The notes under the pieces were generated by a model. It had not been told where the DNA came from. It worked only from the letters and a program-made list of their open reading frames with translations, and made no database searches. This document shows, in pieces, positions 1 to 8,655 of a stretch of DNA of 64,000 nt. Within the stretch, counting starts at the first letter, position 1; the number at the start of each line of letters is the position of its first letter. The position numbers were made by a program, and so were the translations under genes. This DNA comes from Deinococcus roseus (GTDB taxonomy: Bacteria; Deinococcota; Deinococci; Deinococcales; Deinococcaceae). The stretch spans positions 47,841-111,840 of the forward strand of contig NZ_BMOD01000016.1 in the NCBI RefSeq assembly GCF_014646895.1. Reading direction: 5' to 3'.

Positions 1-710
1 ATGACTTCCTTGTCGGGGGTCACGCCAAGGGGCTCGTAGAGGGCCTTGAGTTCATCGGCGCTCTTGAAGGTTCCGTCTTCGTTGACGGTTTTGGCCCAGG
101 GGATGCTCTGTGCTCCAGGGATGTGACCGCCACGCAGCACGCCTTCCTGGGGGTAGGTGGGCATGTGGGTGACTTTGCCAGAGAATTCATCGGGGCTGCG
201 CACGTCCACGAGGGCACCCGTTCCAGCTTTGACTTTCTCGATGTGGGCACGCACTTCATCGCGGTAGGCGCGGATGGATTCGTCGCGCTGGCCCACGGGG
301 TAGGTGACGGCCTGCACTTCGGGGGCGTCGGTGGTGAGGGGACGGCCTTCCTCGATCCACTTCTGGCGGCCACCGTTGATCAGTTTGGCGTTGGTGTGGC
401 CGTTGTACTGGAAGAACCAGAAGGCGTAGGCAGCCCACCAGTTGCTCTTGTCGCCGTACAGGATGACGGTGGTTTCAGGGGTGATGCCCAGACGGCCCAG
501 CAGGGCAGCAAATTCATCGGGTTTGATGAATTCACGCTCAACGGGATCCCACAGGTCATTCTGCCAGTCGATTTTGACGGCACCGGGGGCATGTCCGACT
601 TCGTACAGCAGGATGTCTTCATCAACTTCGACCAGACGGATGTCGGGGTTGTTCAGGTTGTCCACGACCCACTGGGTGGAAACCAGCACTTCAGGGTTTG
701 CGTAACTCAT
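1..710 (-). CDS. Thiosulfate/3-mercaptopyruvate sulfurtransferase (rhodanese family), 3' end cut by window edge
   Basis: The visible 236 residues start MSYANPEVLVSTQWV and contain the tandem rhodanese fold: first domain about residues 5-125 with the features GHAPGAVKIDW and LYGDKSNWWAAYAFW, second domain from about 150 with ALVDVRSPDEF and GGHIPGAQSIPW. Enzymes of this family move sulfane sulfur from thiosulfate or mercaptopyruvate to thiophilic acceptors in the cytoplasm. The active-site cysteine loop near the C-terminus lies outside the window, so catalytic competence cannot be judged. The ATG at 708-710 has a good AGGAGG seven bases upstream. It is divergent from a SufE-like gene, which suggests a shared role in sulfur mobilisation. 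Confidence 0.9.
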   Translation of the reverse strand, partial: MSYANPEVLVSTQWVVDNLNNPDIRLVEVDEDILLYEVGHAPGAVKIDWQNDLWDPVEREFIKPDEFAALLGRLGITPETTVILYGDKSNWWAAYAFWFFQYNGHTNAKLINGGRQKWIEEGRPLTTDAPEVQAVTYPVGQRDESIRAYRDEVRAHIEKVKAGTGALVDVRSPDEFSGKVTHMPTYPQEGVLRGGHIPGAQSIPWAKTVNEDGTFKSADELKALYEPLGVTPDKEV

Positions 711-815
711 GTGATTCCTCCTTTTGCGTGTGTGCTACAAATATTCAACACCACTATAATTGATAAGTCCAGTAAACTACTAGACACATCACAAAAGCCC
801 GTCTAGAACTTGCAG

Positions 816-821
816 TACATT
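816..821 (+). promoter_or_regulatory. -10 box of a leaderless promoter for the SufE-like gene
   Basis: TACATT lies exactly seven bases before the ATG at 829 and there is no Shine-Dalgarno sequence. The same TANNNT spacing recurs before many genes in the window. A further TATAAT at 755-760 lies in the same divergent spacer and may belong to another start. Confidence 0.5.
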
Positions 822-828
822 GGTAAGC

Positions 829-1248
829 ATGACTGCTTTGCCTCCCAAATTGGAAGCCGTGGTGAACATGTTCCAGAAAAGCCCCAAAGCCTTCCGGCTG
901 CAGGCCCTGCTGGACTTCTCCAAACGGGTTCCTGCCCTCCCTGAGCGCCTGAAAGCCAACCACGACCAGATGGAACAGGTCCACGAGTGCCAGAGCCCTT
1001 TCTTCCTGTTCTCCGAAGTGCAAGACGGCCAGGTTCACTTGTTCTTCGATGCCCCCCAGGAAGCCCCCACCGTGCGCGGTTTTGCAGGCATCCTGCTGGA
1101 AGGTCTGGAAGGGGCCACCCCCGAAGAGATCCTGAATGTCCCGGATGACTTTTACTTCAACATGGGCCTCACCGAACTGATCACCCCCATGCGTCTGCGC
1201 GGGATGGGTGCGATTTTGACGCGGTTGAAGAAGCAGCTTTCGGCGTAA
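829..1248 (+). CDS. SufE-family cysteine desulfuration protein
   Basis: This 139-residue protein matches the SufE/YgdK family in length and layout. SufE accepts persulfide sulfur from a cysteine desulfurase and passes it to the Fe-S scaffold. The acceptor cysteine is visible in the motif HECQSPFF near residue 52, and the C-terminal helix region with GLTELITPMRLRGM is typical. I chose the ATG at 829 because TACATT sits seven bases before it; a TTG at 820 would add three residues and lies inside the promoter. No sufS or sufBCD gene is in view. The neighbouring sulfurtransferase, transcribed the other way, could feed the same sulfur pool. Confidence 0.85.
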   Translation: MTALPPKLEAVVNMFQKSPKAFRLQALLDFSKRVPALPERLKANHDQMEQVHECQSPFFLFSEVQDGQVHLFFDAPQEAPTVRGFAGILLEGLEGATPEEILNVPDDFYFNMGLTELITPMRLRGMGAILTRLKKQLSA

Positions 1249-1390
1249 GAAGGCTGAGGACCGAGAGCACAGGGCTAAAAGCTGAACGCAACAAGTCGCA
1301 AGCCAGCGTCCTTCAGACTGTGCTGGAACATCATTAAGAACCAGAGGAAGCAGAAGGTCAGCATGCAGAACTTGCATCTCAGCCTTCTGC
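1248..1390 (+). repeat. Degenerate heptamer-armed palindromic element (copy D)
   Basis: Directly after the sufE stop there is a left arm AGAAGGCTGAG (1248-1258) and a perfect inverted copy CTCAGCCTTCT (1378-1388), with CCGAGAG and CAGAAGG heptamers inside. The layout matches the elements near 5.74, 13.83 and 38.94 kb. The rest of the 1249-1678 spacer holds no gene that I can support; the AT-rich part at about 1430-1560 probably carries the mannanase promoter, but I cannot fix its boxes. Confidence 0.55.
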
Positions 1391-1678
1391 TTTTCTTGCT
1401 GCATTTTTGTTACGTAAACTACAGCATGAGGATTTCAGAAAATTTCAGAATGCTGTTGATCTGAAATGTTTTTCTGCGTTTAATTCGACAATTTTACAGA
1501 AGATACCTGTCTAGACTTCTCTTGAAAATGCATTGTGTTTATGTAACAGTGATTCCATCACGAAAACAACACCATTGTCCTCTGTCCTCGCTGCATCCTG
1601 AAACGGAGGTCTGATCCTTGCACTGTTCCTCTTCCCTGGCAGTGGTGGTTCGTGATTTCATTGTCCAGGAGAGAAAAC

Positions 1679-3421
1679 ATGAAGCCATCACTGAAAACCT
1701 GTTCCCTGCTCCTCACCACCGCCCTGCTGGCTGCTTGCAGTCAACTTTCTGGCACCCCTCAGGTTCCCCAGAAGAATGCTGCCAGCGGATTTTACGTGTC
1801 CAATGGCAAATTGCTGGATGCCAACGGCTCTGTGTTCATCTTTCAGGGGGTCAACCATCCCCATGCGTGGTACACCAGCACCACCAGTGCAGCCCTGCCC
1901 GCCATTCGGGGCAAGAATGCCAACAGCGTGCGCATCGTGCTGAGCAGCGGTTGTCGGGGCTGGTACAAGAGCCCGGTGAATGAACTGAAAAGCCTGATCC
2001 AGCAGGCGAAAGACAACAAAATGGTGGCTGTGGTTGAGGTGCATGACACCACCGGATACGGTGAAGATGGAGCCGCCTGCAGCCTGGACAATGCCGCCAA
2101 TTACTGGCTGGAAGTCAAAGACGCCCTCATCGGGCAGGAAGCTTTTGTCATTGTGAACATCGGCAATGAACCCTGGGGCAACAACAATGTGGGAGGCTGG
2201 TCTCCTGCCATCAAAGCCGCCATCCAGAAACTGAGAACCGCAGGCATTCACAACACCCTGATGGTCGATGCCCCCAACTGGGGCCAGGACTGGTCAGGCA
2301 CCATGCGCTCTGCGGCCACCGACATCTTCAACAGCGACACCGATAAAAACCTGATTTTCTCGGTGCACATGTACGAGGTGTACAATACCGCCCAGAAGGT
2401 CACCGATTACCTGAATGCCTTTGCTGCTGCCAGAATGCCACTGGTGGTCGGGGAATTCGCCAGCAGCCACAAAGGGGCTTATGTGGAGGCAAGCACCATC
2501 ATGTCTGCCAGCAAAAGCACCGTGAACGGCTACATGGGCTGGTCCTGGTCCGGGAATGGCTCGGGGCTGGAGGCCCTGGACATGGTGAATGGTTTCAATG
2601 CCTCCTCTCCCACCGCCTGGGGAAGCATGATCTTTGCTGATCTGGGGAGTGCAAAGATTGCCACGGTCTTTGGAACACCCCCCAATCCAGCGCCCACGGT
2701 CAGCTTCACCTCGCCCACAGAGGGCCAGGTTTTTGCAGCAGGCAGCACGATCAATGTGGCCGTAAGCGCCAGTGACAGCAATGGCACGGTCAGCAAAGTG
2801 GATCTGTATGTGGATGGGGTCCTGAAAGGCACCGACACCACCGCTCCCTACACCTTCTCTGTGCCTGGACTTGCCAGTGGAGGCCACACCCTGAAAGCCA
2901 CCGCCACCGACAATGGAGGAGCCAGCAACAGTGCCACCCGCAACATCACCCTGGGCAGCACCAGCACGGAAACCCTGCTCTACAGCTTTGAAGGCAGCAC
3001 CCAGGGCTGGACAGGGTACAACGTGAAAGCAGGTCCCTGGTCGGTGACAGAGTGGGCCACGGTGGGCAGTGCCTCCCTCAAGGCCGATGTGGATTTTGGC
3101 AGCAAATCCCATGAACTGCGCCTCACCCAGACCCGCAACCTGACCGGAAAAACCACCCTCAGGGCACGGGTGAAACACGCCTCCTGGGGCAATGCAGGCA
3201 GCGGGATCACCGCAAAAATTTTCGTCAAAACGGGCTCAGGCTGGACGTGGTTCTCTGGAGCAGCAACCCCCATCAACAGCAGCAGTGCCACCACGCTGTC
3301 TCTGCCTCTCTCCGGGGTCTCCAACCTTGCAGATGTGCGGGAAATCGGGGTGGAATTCACCTCTCCGGGCAACAGTTCGGGGCAGTCCTCCATTTATCTG
3401 GATCAGGTGACGGTGCAGTAA
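1679..3421 (+). CDS. Secreted GH5 endo-beta-1,4-mannanase lipoprotein with Ig-like and CBM modules
   Basis: This 580-residue protein begins with a lipoprotein signal (LLAAC, lipid-bearing Cys20). Residues about 36-330 form a glycoside hydrolase family 5 barrel closest to bacterial beta-mannanases: FQGVNHPHAWY, acid/base Glu164 in NIGNEPWG, nucleophile Glu259 in VVGEFASSH. Residues about 345-430 are a bacterial Ig-like domain, and the last 150 resemble a mannan-binding module of the CBM27 type. It should cleave mannan or glucomannan at the cell surface. The ATG at 1679 follows GGAGAG; in-frame codons upstream lack a ribosome site. It stands alone and ends in a hairpin. Mannanase rather than cellulase is my reading of the barrel motifs. 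Confidence 0.88.
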   Translation: MKPSLKTCSLLLTTALLAACSQLSGTPQVPQKNAASGFYVSNGKLLDANGSVFIFQGVNHPHAWYTSTTSAALPAIRGKNANSVRIVLSSGCRGWYKSPVNELKSLIQQAKDNKMVAVVEVHDTTGYGEDGAACSLDNAANYWLEVKDALIGQEAFVIVNIGNEPWGNNNVGGWSPAIKAAIQKLRTAGIHNTLMVDAPNWGQDWSGTMRSAATDIFNSDTDKNLIFSVHMYEVYNTAQKVTDYLNAFAAARMPLVVGEFASSHKGAYVEASTIMSASKSTVNGYMGWSWSGNGSGLEALDMVNGFNASSPTAWGSMIFADLGSAKIATVFGTPPNPAPTVSFTSPTEGQVFAAGSTINVAVSASDSNGTVSKVDLYVDGVLKGTDTTAPYTFSVPGLASGGHTLKATATDNGGASNSATRNITLGSTSTETLLYSFEGSTQGWTGYNVKAGPWSVTEWATVGSASLKADVDFGSKSHELRLTQTRNLTGKTTLRARVKHASWGNAGSGITAKIFVKTGSGWTWFSGAATPINSSSATTLSLPLSGVSNLADVREIGVEFTSPGNSSGQSSIYLDQVTVQ

Positions 3422-3438
3422 CCAGCAATCCACCCCTG

Positions 3439-3456
3439 CCCCGGTTTTGACCGGGG
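3439..3456 (+). terminator. Hairpin after the mannanase gene
   Basis: CCCCGGT and ACCGGGG pair around a TTTG loop, followed by ACTTTT. It sits between two converging genes and can serve the plus-strand gene. Confidence 0.6.
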
Positions 3457-3461
3457 ACTTT

Positions 3462-4118
3462 TCACACCCGCCTGTAGCGCTTGGTGGGCCTCCCCACCGC
3501 CCCATACTGCAACCCCACCCCGAGTTCTCCAAGTTCCAGCAAATACTCCAGATAACGCCACGCGGTGACGCGGTTGATGGTGAGTTTCTCGCTGACCTCA
3601 TCTGCAGTGAGGCCATCTGGGATGGATTCCAAGAGGCCCTTGATCTCCCGGAGGGTGTGGGCGTGGATGCCTTTGGGCAGGTGTCCTTCCTGTCTGAGGC
3701 CCAGCATGCGGTCCAGTCTGGCCTGGGTGAGTTTCTGCCCGGAAGCCCGGTGGCGCTCTACAAAGCGCTCCAGGGTTTGCAGCAGCCTGCTTTCCTGCAC
3801 GGGTTTGATCAGGTAATCCAGAATGCCGTCCCTCAAAGCCTGCTGCACGCTGTCCAGGTCCGAAGCAGCAGTGAGCATGATGGCATCTGTGGAGATGTTC
3901 TCCTGCCGGATGGTCTTTAAAAGTTCCAGACCGCTGCCATCCGGGAGGTAGGTGTCAATCACGATCAGGTCGGGGTCCAGGCTGCGGATCAGTTTCAGAC
4001 CGGTCTGCACCCCATCGGCATGCCCGATCACATGAAAGCTGGGGTTTTTTTCGATGGTTTCCCGGTTGATCTTGGCCACCAGATAATCGTCTTCGATCAG
4101 GATCACTTTATACTGCAT
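3462..4118 (-). CDS. Response regulator of the CitB/DcuR family
   Basis: This 218-residue protein has an N-terminal receiver domain (residues 1-120) with acidic pocket ED at 10-11, phospho-acceptor Asp55 in VIDTYLPD and the conserved lysine in LIKPV. The C-terminal part carries a helix-turn-helix (LTADEVSEKLTINRVTAWRY) as in CitB, DctR and DcuR regulators. Such regulators activate genes for uptake of carboxylates or other anions. The start overlaps the end of the kinase gene by 11 bp, so the two are translationally coupled. The ABC importer gene set upstream on the same strand is the obvious target candidate. Confidence 0.9.
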   Translation of the reverse strand: MQYKVILIEDDYLVAKINRETIEKNPSFHVIGHADGVQTGLKLIRSLDPDLIVIDTYLPDGSGLELLKTIRQENISTDAIMLTAASDLDSVQQALRDGILDYLIKPVQESRLLQTLERFVERHRASGQKLTQARLDRMLGLRQEGHLPKGIHAHTLREIKGLLESIPDGLTADEVSEKLTINRVTAWRYLEYLLELGELGVGLQYGAVGRPTKRYRRV

Positions 4119-5718
4119 GGCTGGACCTCTGCGTGCGGGGGATGCTCACCAGAAAATGGGTGTGCTGGTCTTTGCGGTAGGTTTTGATGGTGCCGCCCCG
4201 GGCATTCAGGTGCTGCTGCACCAGCGACAGACCCAGTCCTCTGCCCTCCCCTTTGGTGGAGAAACCACGCTGGAAGATGGTTTGCGCAAGTTCTGGAGGG
4301 ACGCCCCTGCCGTTGTCCGTCACCTCGATCTGCAGGCCTTCCGGGTCCTCCCCGATGAACACCCGCACCTCTGCCTTTTCCTGCCCGGCCACGGCTTCCA
4401 GGGCATTCTCGATCAGGTTTCCGGTGACCAGCAGGATTTCATCTGCGTGGGTCTGTTCCCAGTCTGACGTGAGCACACTGCCCGGTTCCAGCACAAAACG
4501 CACATTCTTCTCTCTGGCATAGGCGTATTTCCCGAGCAGCAGGGCTTTCAGCTTGGAGAACTGCACATCCCCTAGCGCGTTCTGAATTTCGCCGTGCTGG
4601 GTGCTCTGCTGCTGGATCAGTTGCAGGGCCTCGTCATGGTGCCTGAGTTGAATCAGACCCGCCAGAATGTGCAGCAGGTTCTGAAATTCATGGGTCTGTG
4701 CCCTGAGGAGGTCGGTGTAACGCTGAACGCTGGTGAGTTCTGCAGCCACCTGCATGATCTCCCGCTGGTCCCGAAAGGTGATCACCTGCTGGCCTGCAAT
4801 GGGATAAATGGTCACCAGCACAGGCAATCCTGACAGACCCACCGGGGCATTCTGCACCCTTTCTCTTTTGTCCTGCAGCAGATCACCGATCTCGGGCCAG
4901 ATCTGCTCCAGAGGCACAGGCAGTTCCTTTGCCTGAGGGAAATGCTCCTGGGCTTTCGGGTTCATCAGGACCACCCCTCCGCCCTCCTGAACCACCAGCA
5001 CAGCATCCTCAATGGCGTCCAGCACGGTGCGGTGCTGGTCCACCAGGGAAGCGATCTGCTCGGGCTCCAGGTCGTGCATGGCTGCTTTGATGCGCCCGCC
5101 CACCCACAAACTCCCGATCAGCGCGGTCAGCAAAGACACCCCAAACCAGGGCAGCAAACTCAGGGTCACCTGCAAGGCCAGACTGCGCAAATTGGGCAGC
5201 AGATACCCCGTGGACACCACCCCGATCACCTGATTTCTGACCCCAAACACCGGGACTTTCCCCCGAATGCTGTCTCCCAGGCTGCCTTTTGCGGTGTTGA
5301 TGATCTCTTTTCCAGCAAAGGGTTCATCGTTGTCTCCACCCACCATCGGCTGACCAATGCGGTCTGGCAGGGGGTGGGCCACCCGGATGCCCTGGCGGTT
5401 TCCCACCACGATGAAATCGGCATCCACCTGCTTCTGCAAGGCGTTCACCAGTGGGTTGATCACCTGCACGGCATCCCTCTGGGTCAGGTGCTCTTTCACC
5501 TGCGGCAAAGTCGCCACCATGCGGGAGATCGCCAGGGCCTTCTGACCGTAATCGGTGAGGGCCTGCTGGTACAGAAGGCGCACCTCTGCCCCACCCAGCA
5601 CCAGAAACCCCAGGCTGAACAGCACAAACAGGAGCCGAAAAAAGCGCCACCGGATCCCCGGCATCTTCCCCCTTTGCAGGACAGGGATGTAATCTCGGGT
5701 CTGGGTGGCGTTTTGCAT
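4108..5718 (-). CDS. Sensor histidine kinase of the CitA/DcuS family
   Basis: This 536-residue kinase has a membrane helix at 24-44, a roughly 135-residue extracytoplasmic sensor, a second helix at 183-206, a cytoplasmic PAS domain (225-315), a phospho-acceptor His343 in QTHEFQN, and an ATPase domain with N-box NLIENAL (434-440), DNGRGVP and GRGLGLSLV. The sensor layout is that of citrate/dicarboxylate sensors. I start at the ATG at 5718, which follows AAGGA; a longer frame runs into a heptamer repeat and is unlikely to be translated. The kinase and its regulator lie downstream of the ABC importer genes, across a 122 bp repeat element, and may sense that importer's substrate. Confidence 0.9.
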   Translation of the reverse strand: MQNATQTRDYIPVLQRGKMPGIRWRFFRLLFVLFSLGFLVLGGAEVRLLYQQALTDYGQKALAISRMVATLPQVKEHLTQRDAVQVINPLVNALQKQVDADFIVVGNRQGIRVAHPLPDRIGQPMVGGDNDEPFAGKEIINTAKGSLGDSIRGKVPVFGVRNQVIGVVSTGYLLPNLRSLALQVTLSLLPWFGVSLLTALIGSLWVGGRIKAAMHDLEPEQIASLVDQHRTVLDAIEDAVLVVQEGGGVVLMNPKAQEHFPQAKELPVPLEQIWPEIGDLLQDKRERVQNAPVGLSGLPVLVTIYPIAGQQVITFRDQREIMQVAAELTSVQRYTDLLRAQTHEFQNLLHILAGLIQLRHHDEALQLIQQQSTQHGEIQNALGDVQFSKLKALLLGKYAYAREKNVRFVLEPGSVLTSDWEQTHADEILLVTGNLIENALEAVAGQEKAEVRVFIGEDPEGLQIEVTDNGRGVPPELAQTIFQRGFSTKGEGRGLGLSLVQQHLNARGGTIKTYRKDQHTHFLVSIPRTQRSSHAV

Positions 5719-5738
5719 GGGTGTCCTTATTTTATTCT

Positions 5739-5860
5739 GCCGAGAGCCGAGAGCCGAGAGCCGAGAGCCGAGAGCGTAGGGTGCTAAAGCTCTGACCAAA
5801 TGTCAAATCTACAGTGTTCTGGCAAAAGCATTCTTTTGCCCTCGGCCCTGCGCTCTCGGC
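5739..5860 (-). repeat. Heptamer-armed palindromic element (copy A)
   Basis: Five perfect tandem copies of GCCGAGA (5739-5773) form the left arm. The right arm at about 5838-5860 carries the inverted heptamers (CCCTCGG, CTCTCGG). The middle contains TTCTGGCAAAAGC, also seen in the copy at 38.9 kb. The element fills the whole spacer between the kinase and the ABC ATPase. Confidence 0.75.
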
Positions 5861-5861
5861 C

Positions 5862-6920
5862 TCAAGCCGGAAACACCAGCGCACTCTGCGGCGTGAAATT
5901 GATGCTGACCTGACCGAATCCCACTGGAGTGGGGGTGTGGACCCTCAGGCGTTCGTCTCCGACCTGGAACCAGTGTTCGTAGTAGGCCCCGAGGTACAGG
6001 GAGTGTTCCTTGTTGCCCTGCAGGCTGTTTCCGGTTTTTTCTCCCAGAGAGAGGCGTTCGGGGCGCAAAACCACCTTGCAGGTTTCGCCTTTCTGCACGG
6101 GGGCATTCATGCGGGCTTTGACCACGCTGTCCCCGAGTTTGATGGTGGCTTCCTGGTGCTCGACCTGCAAGACCTGTCCTGTGAGGATGTTGGGGCTTCC
6201 CATGAAGTCTGCAATGAACAGCGAGTTGGGGTTCTCGTAGAGTTCCTGGGGGGTGGCAATCTGGGCGAGCTGACCATTGTGCAGCACGGCAATGCGGTCT
6301 GCGATGGCCATGGCTTCGGCCTGGTCGTGGGTCACGAAAACAGCAGTCATGTTGGCAGCTTTGAGGGCTTCACGCAGCCACACACGGGCGTATTCCCTGA
6401 GTTTGGCATCTAAATTGGAGAGGGGTTCGTCCAGCAGCAGCAAAACAGGGTCGGTCACGAAGGCACGGGCCAGCGAAACCCGCTGTTGCTGCCCACCGGA
6501 AAGCTGTCCGGGGAAGCGGTCTGAGAGGCCTTGCAGGCCAATGCGGTTCAGGGTGGTTTCGACCCTGGTTCTGGCCTGATCTCTGGGGGTTTTTCGGAGT
6601 TCCAGCCCGAAAGCCACGTTCTGCTCGACGGTTTTGTGGGGCCACAGGGCGTAGGACTGGAACACCAGACCGATGTTGCGTTTCTCGGGGGGAACGATGG
6701 TGCCGTTTGCAGAGTTGAAGAGGTCTTTTCCTGCCAGGGTGATGCTGCCACTGTCAGGGGTTTCCAGACCGGACAGGCACCTGAGCAGGGTGGTCTTGCC
6801 ACTCCCAGATGGGCCAAGCAAAGCAATGATTTCCCCCTCCTGCACGTCAATATTAAGGTCTTTGAGGATCTGGTTCTGGCCCAGTTTCTTGCTGAGGTTT
6901 TTGATGCTTAAAGTGGCCAT
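5862..6920 (-). CDS. ABC importer ATPase, FbpC/AfuC/PotA type
   Basis: This 352-residue ATPase has Walker A GPSGSGKT at 36-43, signature LSGGQQQR near 140, Walker B LLLLDEPLSNLDAK, and the H-loop FVTHDQAEAM, followed by a TOBE-like regulatory domain from about 245 (LRPERLSLGE). All catalytic motifs are intact. It energises the permease that ends one base upstream on the same strand. Family members serve ferric iron, thiamine, polyamine or hexose-phosphate uptake. Here the neighbouring CitA/CitB-type system makes an anionic substrate at least as likely as iron. Confidence 0.92.
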   Translation of the reverse strand: MATLSIKNLSKKLGQNQILKDLNIDVQEGEIIALLGPSGSGKTTLLRCLSGLETPDSGSITLAGKDLFNSANGTIVPPEKRNIGLVFQSYALWPHKTVEQNVAFGLELRKTPRDQARTRVETTLNRIGLQGLSDRFPGQLSGGQQQRVSLARAFVTDPVLLLLDEPLSNLDAKLREYARVWLREALKAANMTAVFVTHDQAEAMAIADRIAVLHNGQLAQIATPQELYENPNSLFIADFMGSPNILTGQVLQVEHQEATIKLGDSVVKARMNAPVQKGETCKVVLRPERLSLGEKTGNSLQGNKEHSLYLGAYYEHWFQVGDERLRVHTPTPVGFGQVSINFTPQSALVFPA

Positions 6921-6921
6921 G

Positions 6922-8655
6922 TCATTCTCCTGCTTTCACGCCAAGGCGGTTGGCAATCAGGTACACGATGCTGATGATCACGATCTGGATGCTGGAAAGG
7001 GCGGCAATGGAATCCACCGCTCCGGTGGCCCACAGGGACACGATCAGCGAGCCGAGGACTTCGGTTCCGGGGGTCAGCAGGTACACCCCGGTGGAGTATT
7101 CCCGCACGAACTGCATGAACATCAGGAGCCATGCAGAGAGCAGACCGCTTTGCAGCAGAGGCAAAGTCACCTTCTGGAAGGCTTTTAAAGGGCTGGCCCC
7201 CACCATGCGGGCGGCTTCTTCCAGGTCCTTGCTGATCTGCATCAGGGTGGCGGTCAGCAGGCGCACGCCGTAAGGCAGCCACACGATGGTGTAAGCAATG
7301 ATCAGGCTGGCCAGGGTGGTCCTGAGAAACCCGATGGGCTTGAAGAACAGGAACAGCCACAGAAACGCCAGACCCATGATCAGACCGGGCACCGAGCGGG
7401 GCAGGCCCGAGATGTAATCCAGGGTGCGGCGAAGGTTAGGGGTGCTGCGCAGAATCCCGGAGGCGATGGTCAGATACACCCCGACGGCCACAAATCCGCC
7501 GACTGCAGCCACAATGAAGGTGTTGACCACACCGCGGCTCAGGTCAGGCAGGGTGAAGATCGCGCTGTAGTTTTTCAGGGTCAGTACGTCCAGCAGGTTC
7601 ACCCCTGCACCCCAGCTGGTCACAAAGCTTCTTAAAACCACCCCGAATACCGGTAAAATCACCGTGACCAGCAGGTAAAGGGCGGTGATCAGCACCATCC
7701 ACCATCTGGCCTTGCCCAGTTTGAAGCGGGCAGAACGGTAACCTTTGGCCCCCACGGAGGTGTATTTGGTTCCGGTTTCACCCAGCACCTTGCGCTGGAT
7801 GCCCACAATGACCAGGGCCAGCAAAATCAGCATCACGGCCACCACAGCCATGGGTCCGTAGGCAGGAACGCCCGTCACTCCGGTCAGGCGGTACAGGTAG
7901 GTGGTGATCACATCGATGCCCTTGGAGTCTCCGAGCACGAGCGGCAACCCGAAAATCTCGAAGCCCAGCAGCAGCATCAGCATGGCGCTGTACACCACAG
8001 ACGGACGCACCAGGGGGATGGTGACGTTCAAAGCCACCGTCCAGATGCCTGCACCGCTGATCCGGGCGGCCTCTTCCAGAGAGGCGTCCAGGTTGCGGAT
8101 GGTGCTGGACACATACAGGTACACGTAAGGGACGTGCAGCAGACCCGCAATGATGGCGATGGCTGGCAGGGAATAGATGGTCCAGGGCACCCGTCCAAAC
8201 ACATCCTGGAACACGTTGCTGACCAGCCCCACCGGACCAAACACGATGGTGAAGCCGATCCCCAGAATGATGGGCGAGACAAACGTGGGAGTCAGGAGCA
8301 GCAGCTCAAACGCTTTTCTGAATGGCAGGTCGGTTTTGTTGACCAGGAAGGCGAGCGCCGTGCCAAAAGGCACAGCGATCACCACCATTCCCAGCGCAAT
8401 CACGAAGGAGTTGAACAGTGCCCGGTAAAAAGCCGGGTCGGTCAGAACGTACTTGTAGGCATCCAGCGACACCTGCTTGATGGGGGCAAAGAAGGGGGCA
8501 CTGAGCAGGCTCTGGTAGGCCAGCAGTCCGAGGGGAGACAGCACCAGCACAGCCACCACCACGGTCAGCAGGATGCCCCAGTAAGCGGGTTTCAGGCGGA
8601 TCTGTTTTGCAGGCAGGTCCTGGGCGTCCATCCTCCCCTGGCTGCGGCCCGTCAT
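6922..8655 (-). CDS. ABC importer permease with two fused transmembrane units (FbpB/AfuB type)
   Basis: This permease of about 577 residues has a duplicated BPD-transporter fold. Each half has about six membrane helices and an EAA loop (LEEAARISGAG in the first half, LEEAARMVGAS in the second) that docks onto the ATPase. The ATG at 8655 shares its first base with the TGA of the binding-protein gene (TGATG), so a GTG at 8658 is less likely. The gene lies between the binding protein and the ATPase in one operon. Internal fusion of the two permease halves is usual for COG1178. Confidence 0.9.
   Translation of the reverse strand: MTGRSQGRMDAQDLPAKQIRLKPAYWGILLTVVVAVLVLSPLGLLAYQSLLSAPFFAPIKQVSLDAYKYVLTDPAFYRALFNSFVIALGMVVIAVPFGTALAFLVNKTDLPFRKAFELLLLTPTFVSPIILGIGFTIVFGPVGLVSNVFQDVFGRVPWTIYSLPAIAIIAGLLHVPYVYLYVSSTIRNLDASLEEAARISGAGIWTVALNVTIPLVRPSVVYSAMLMLLLGFEIFGLPLVLGDSKGIDVITTYLYRLTGVTGVPAYGPMAVVAVMLILLALVIVGIQRKVLGETGTKYTSVGAKGYRSARFKLGKARWWMVLITALYLLVTVILPVFGVVLRSFVTSWGAGVNLLDVLTLKNYSAIFTLPDLSRGVVNTFIVAAVGGFVAVGVYLTIASGILRSTPNLRRTLDYISGLPRSVPGLIMGLAFLWLFLFFKPIGFLRTTLASLIIAYTIVWLPYGVRLLTATLMQISKDLEEAARMVGASPLKAFQKVTLPLLQSGLLSAWLLMFMQFVREYSTGVYLLTPGTEVLGSLIVSLWATGAVDSIAALSSIQIVIISIVYLIANRLGVKAGE

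Noticed and set aside
754..1404. 216-codon open frame on the minus strand over sufE
   Set aside because: It lies antisense to sufE and the palindromic element; no ribosome site and no family resemblance.
5719..5799. 27-codon N-terminal extension of the CitA-like kinase
   Set aside because: It would translate the heptamer repeat (ALGSRLSALGSR); the ATG at 5718 has a ribosome site and suits the family.
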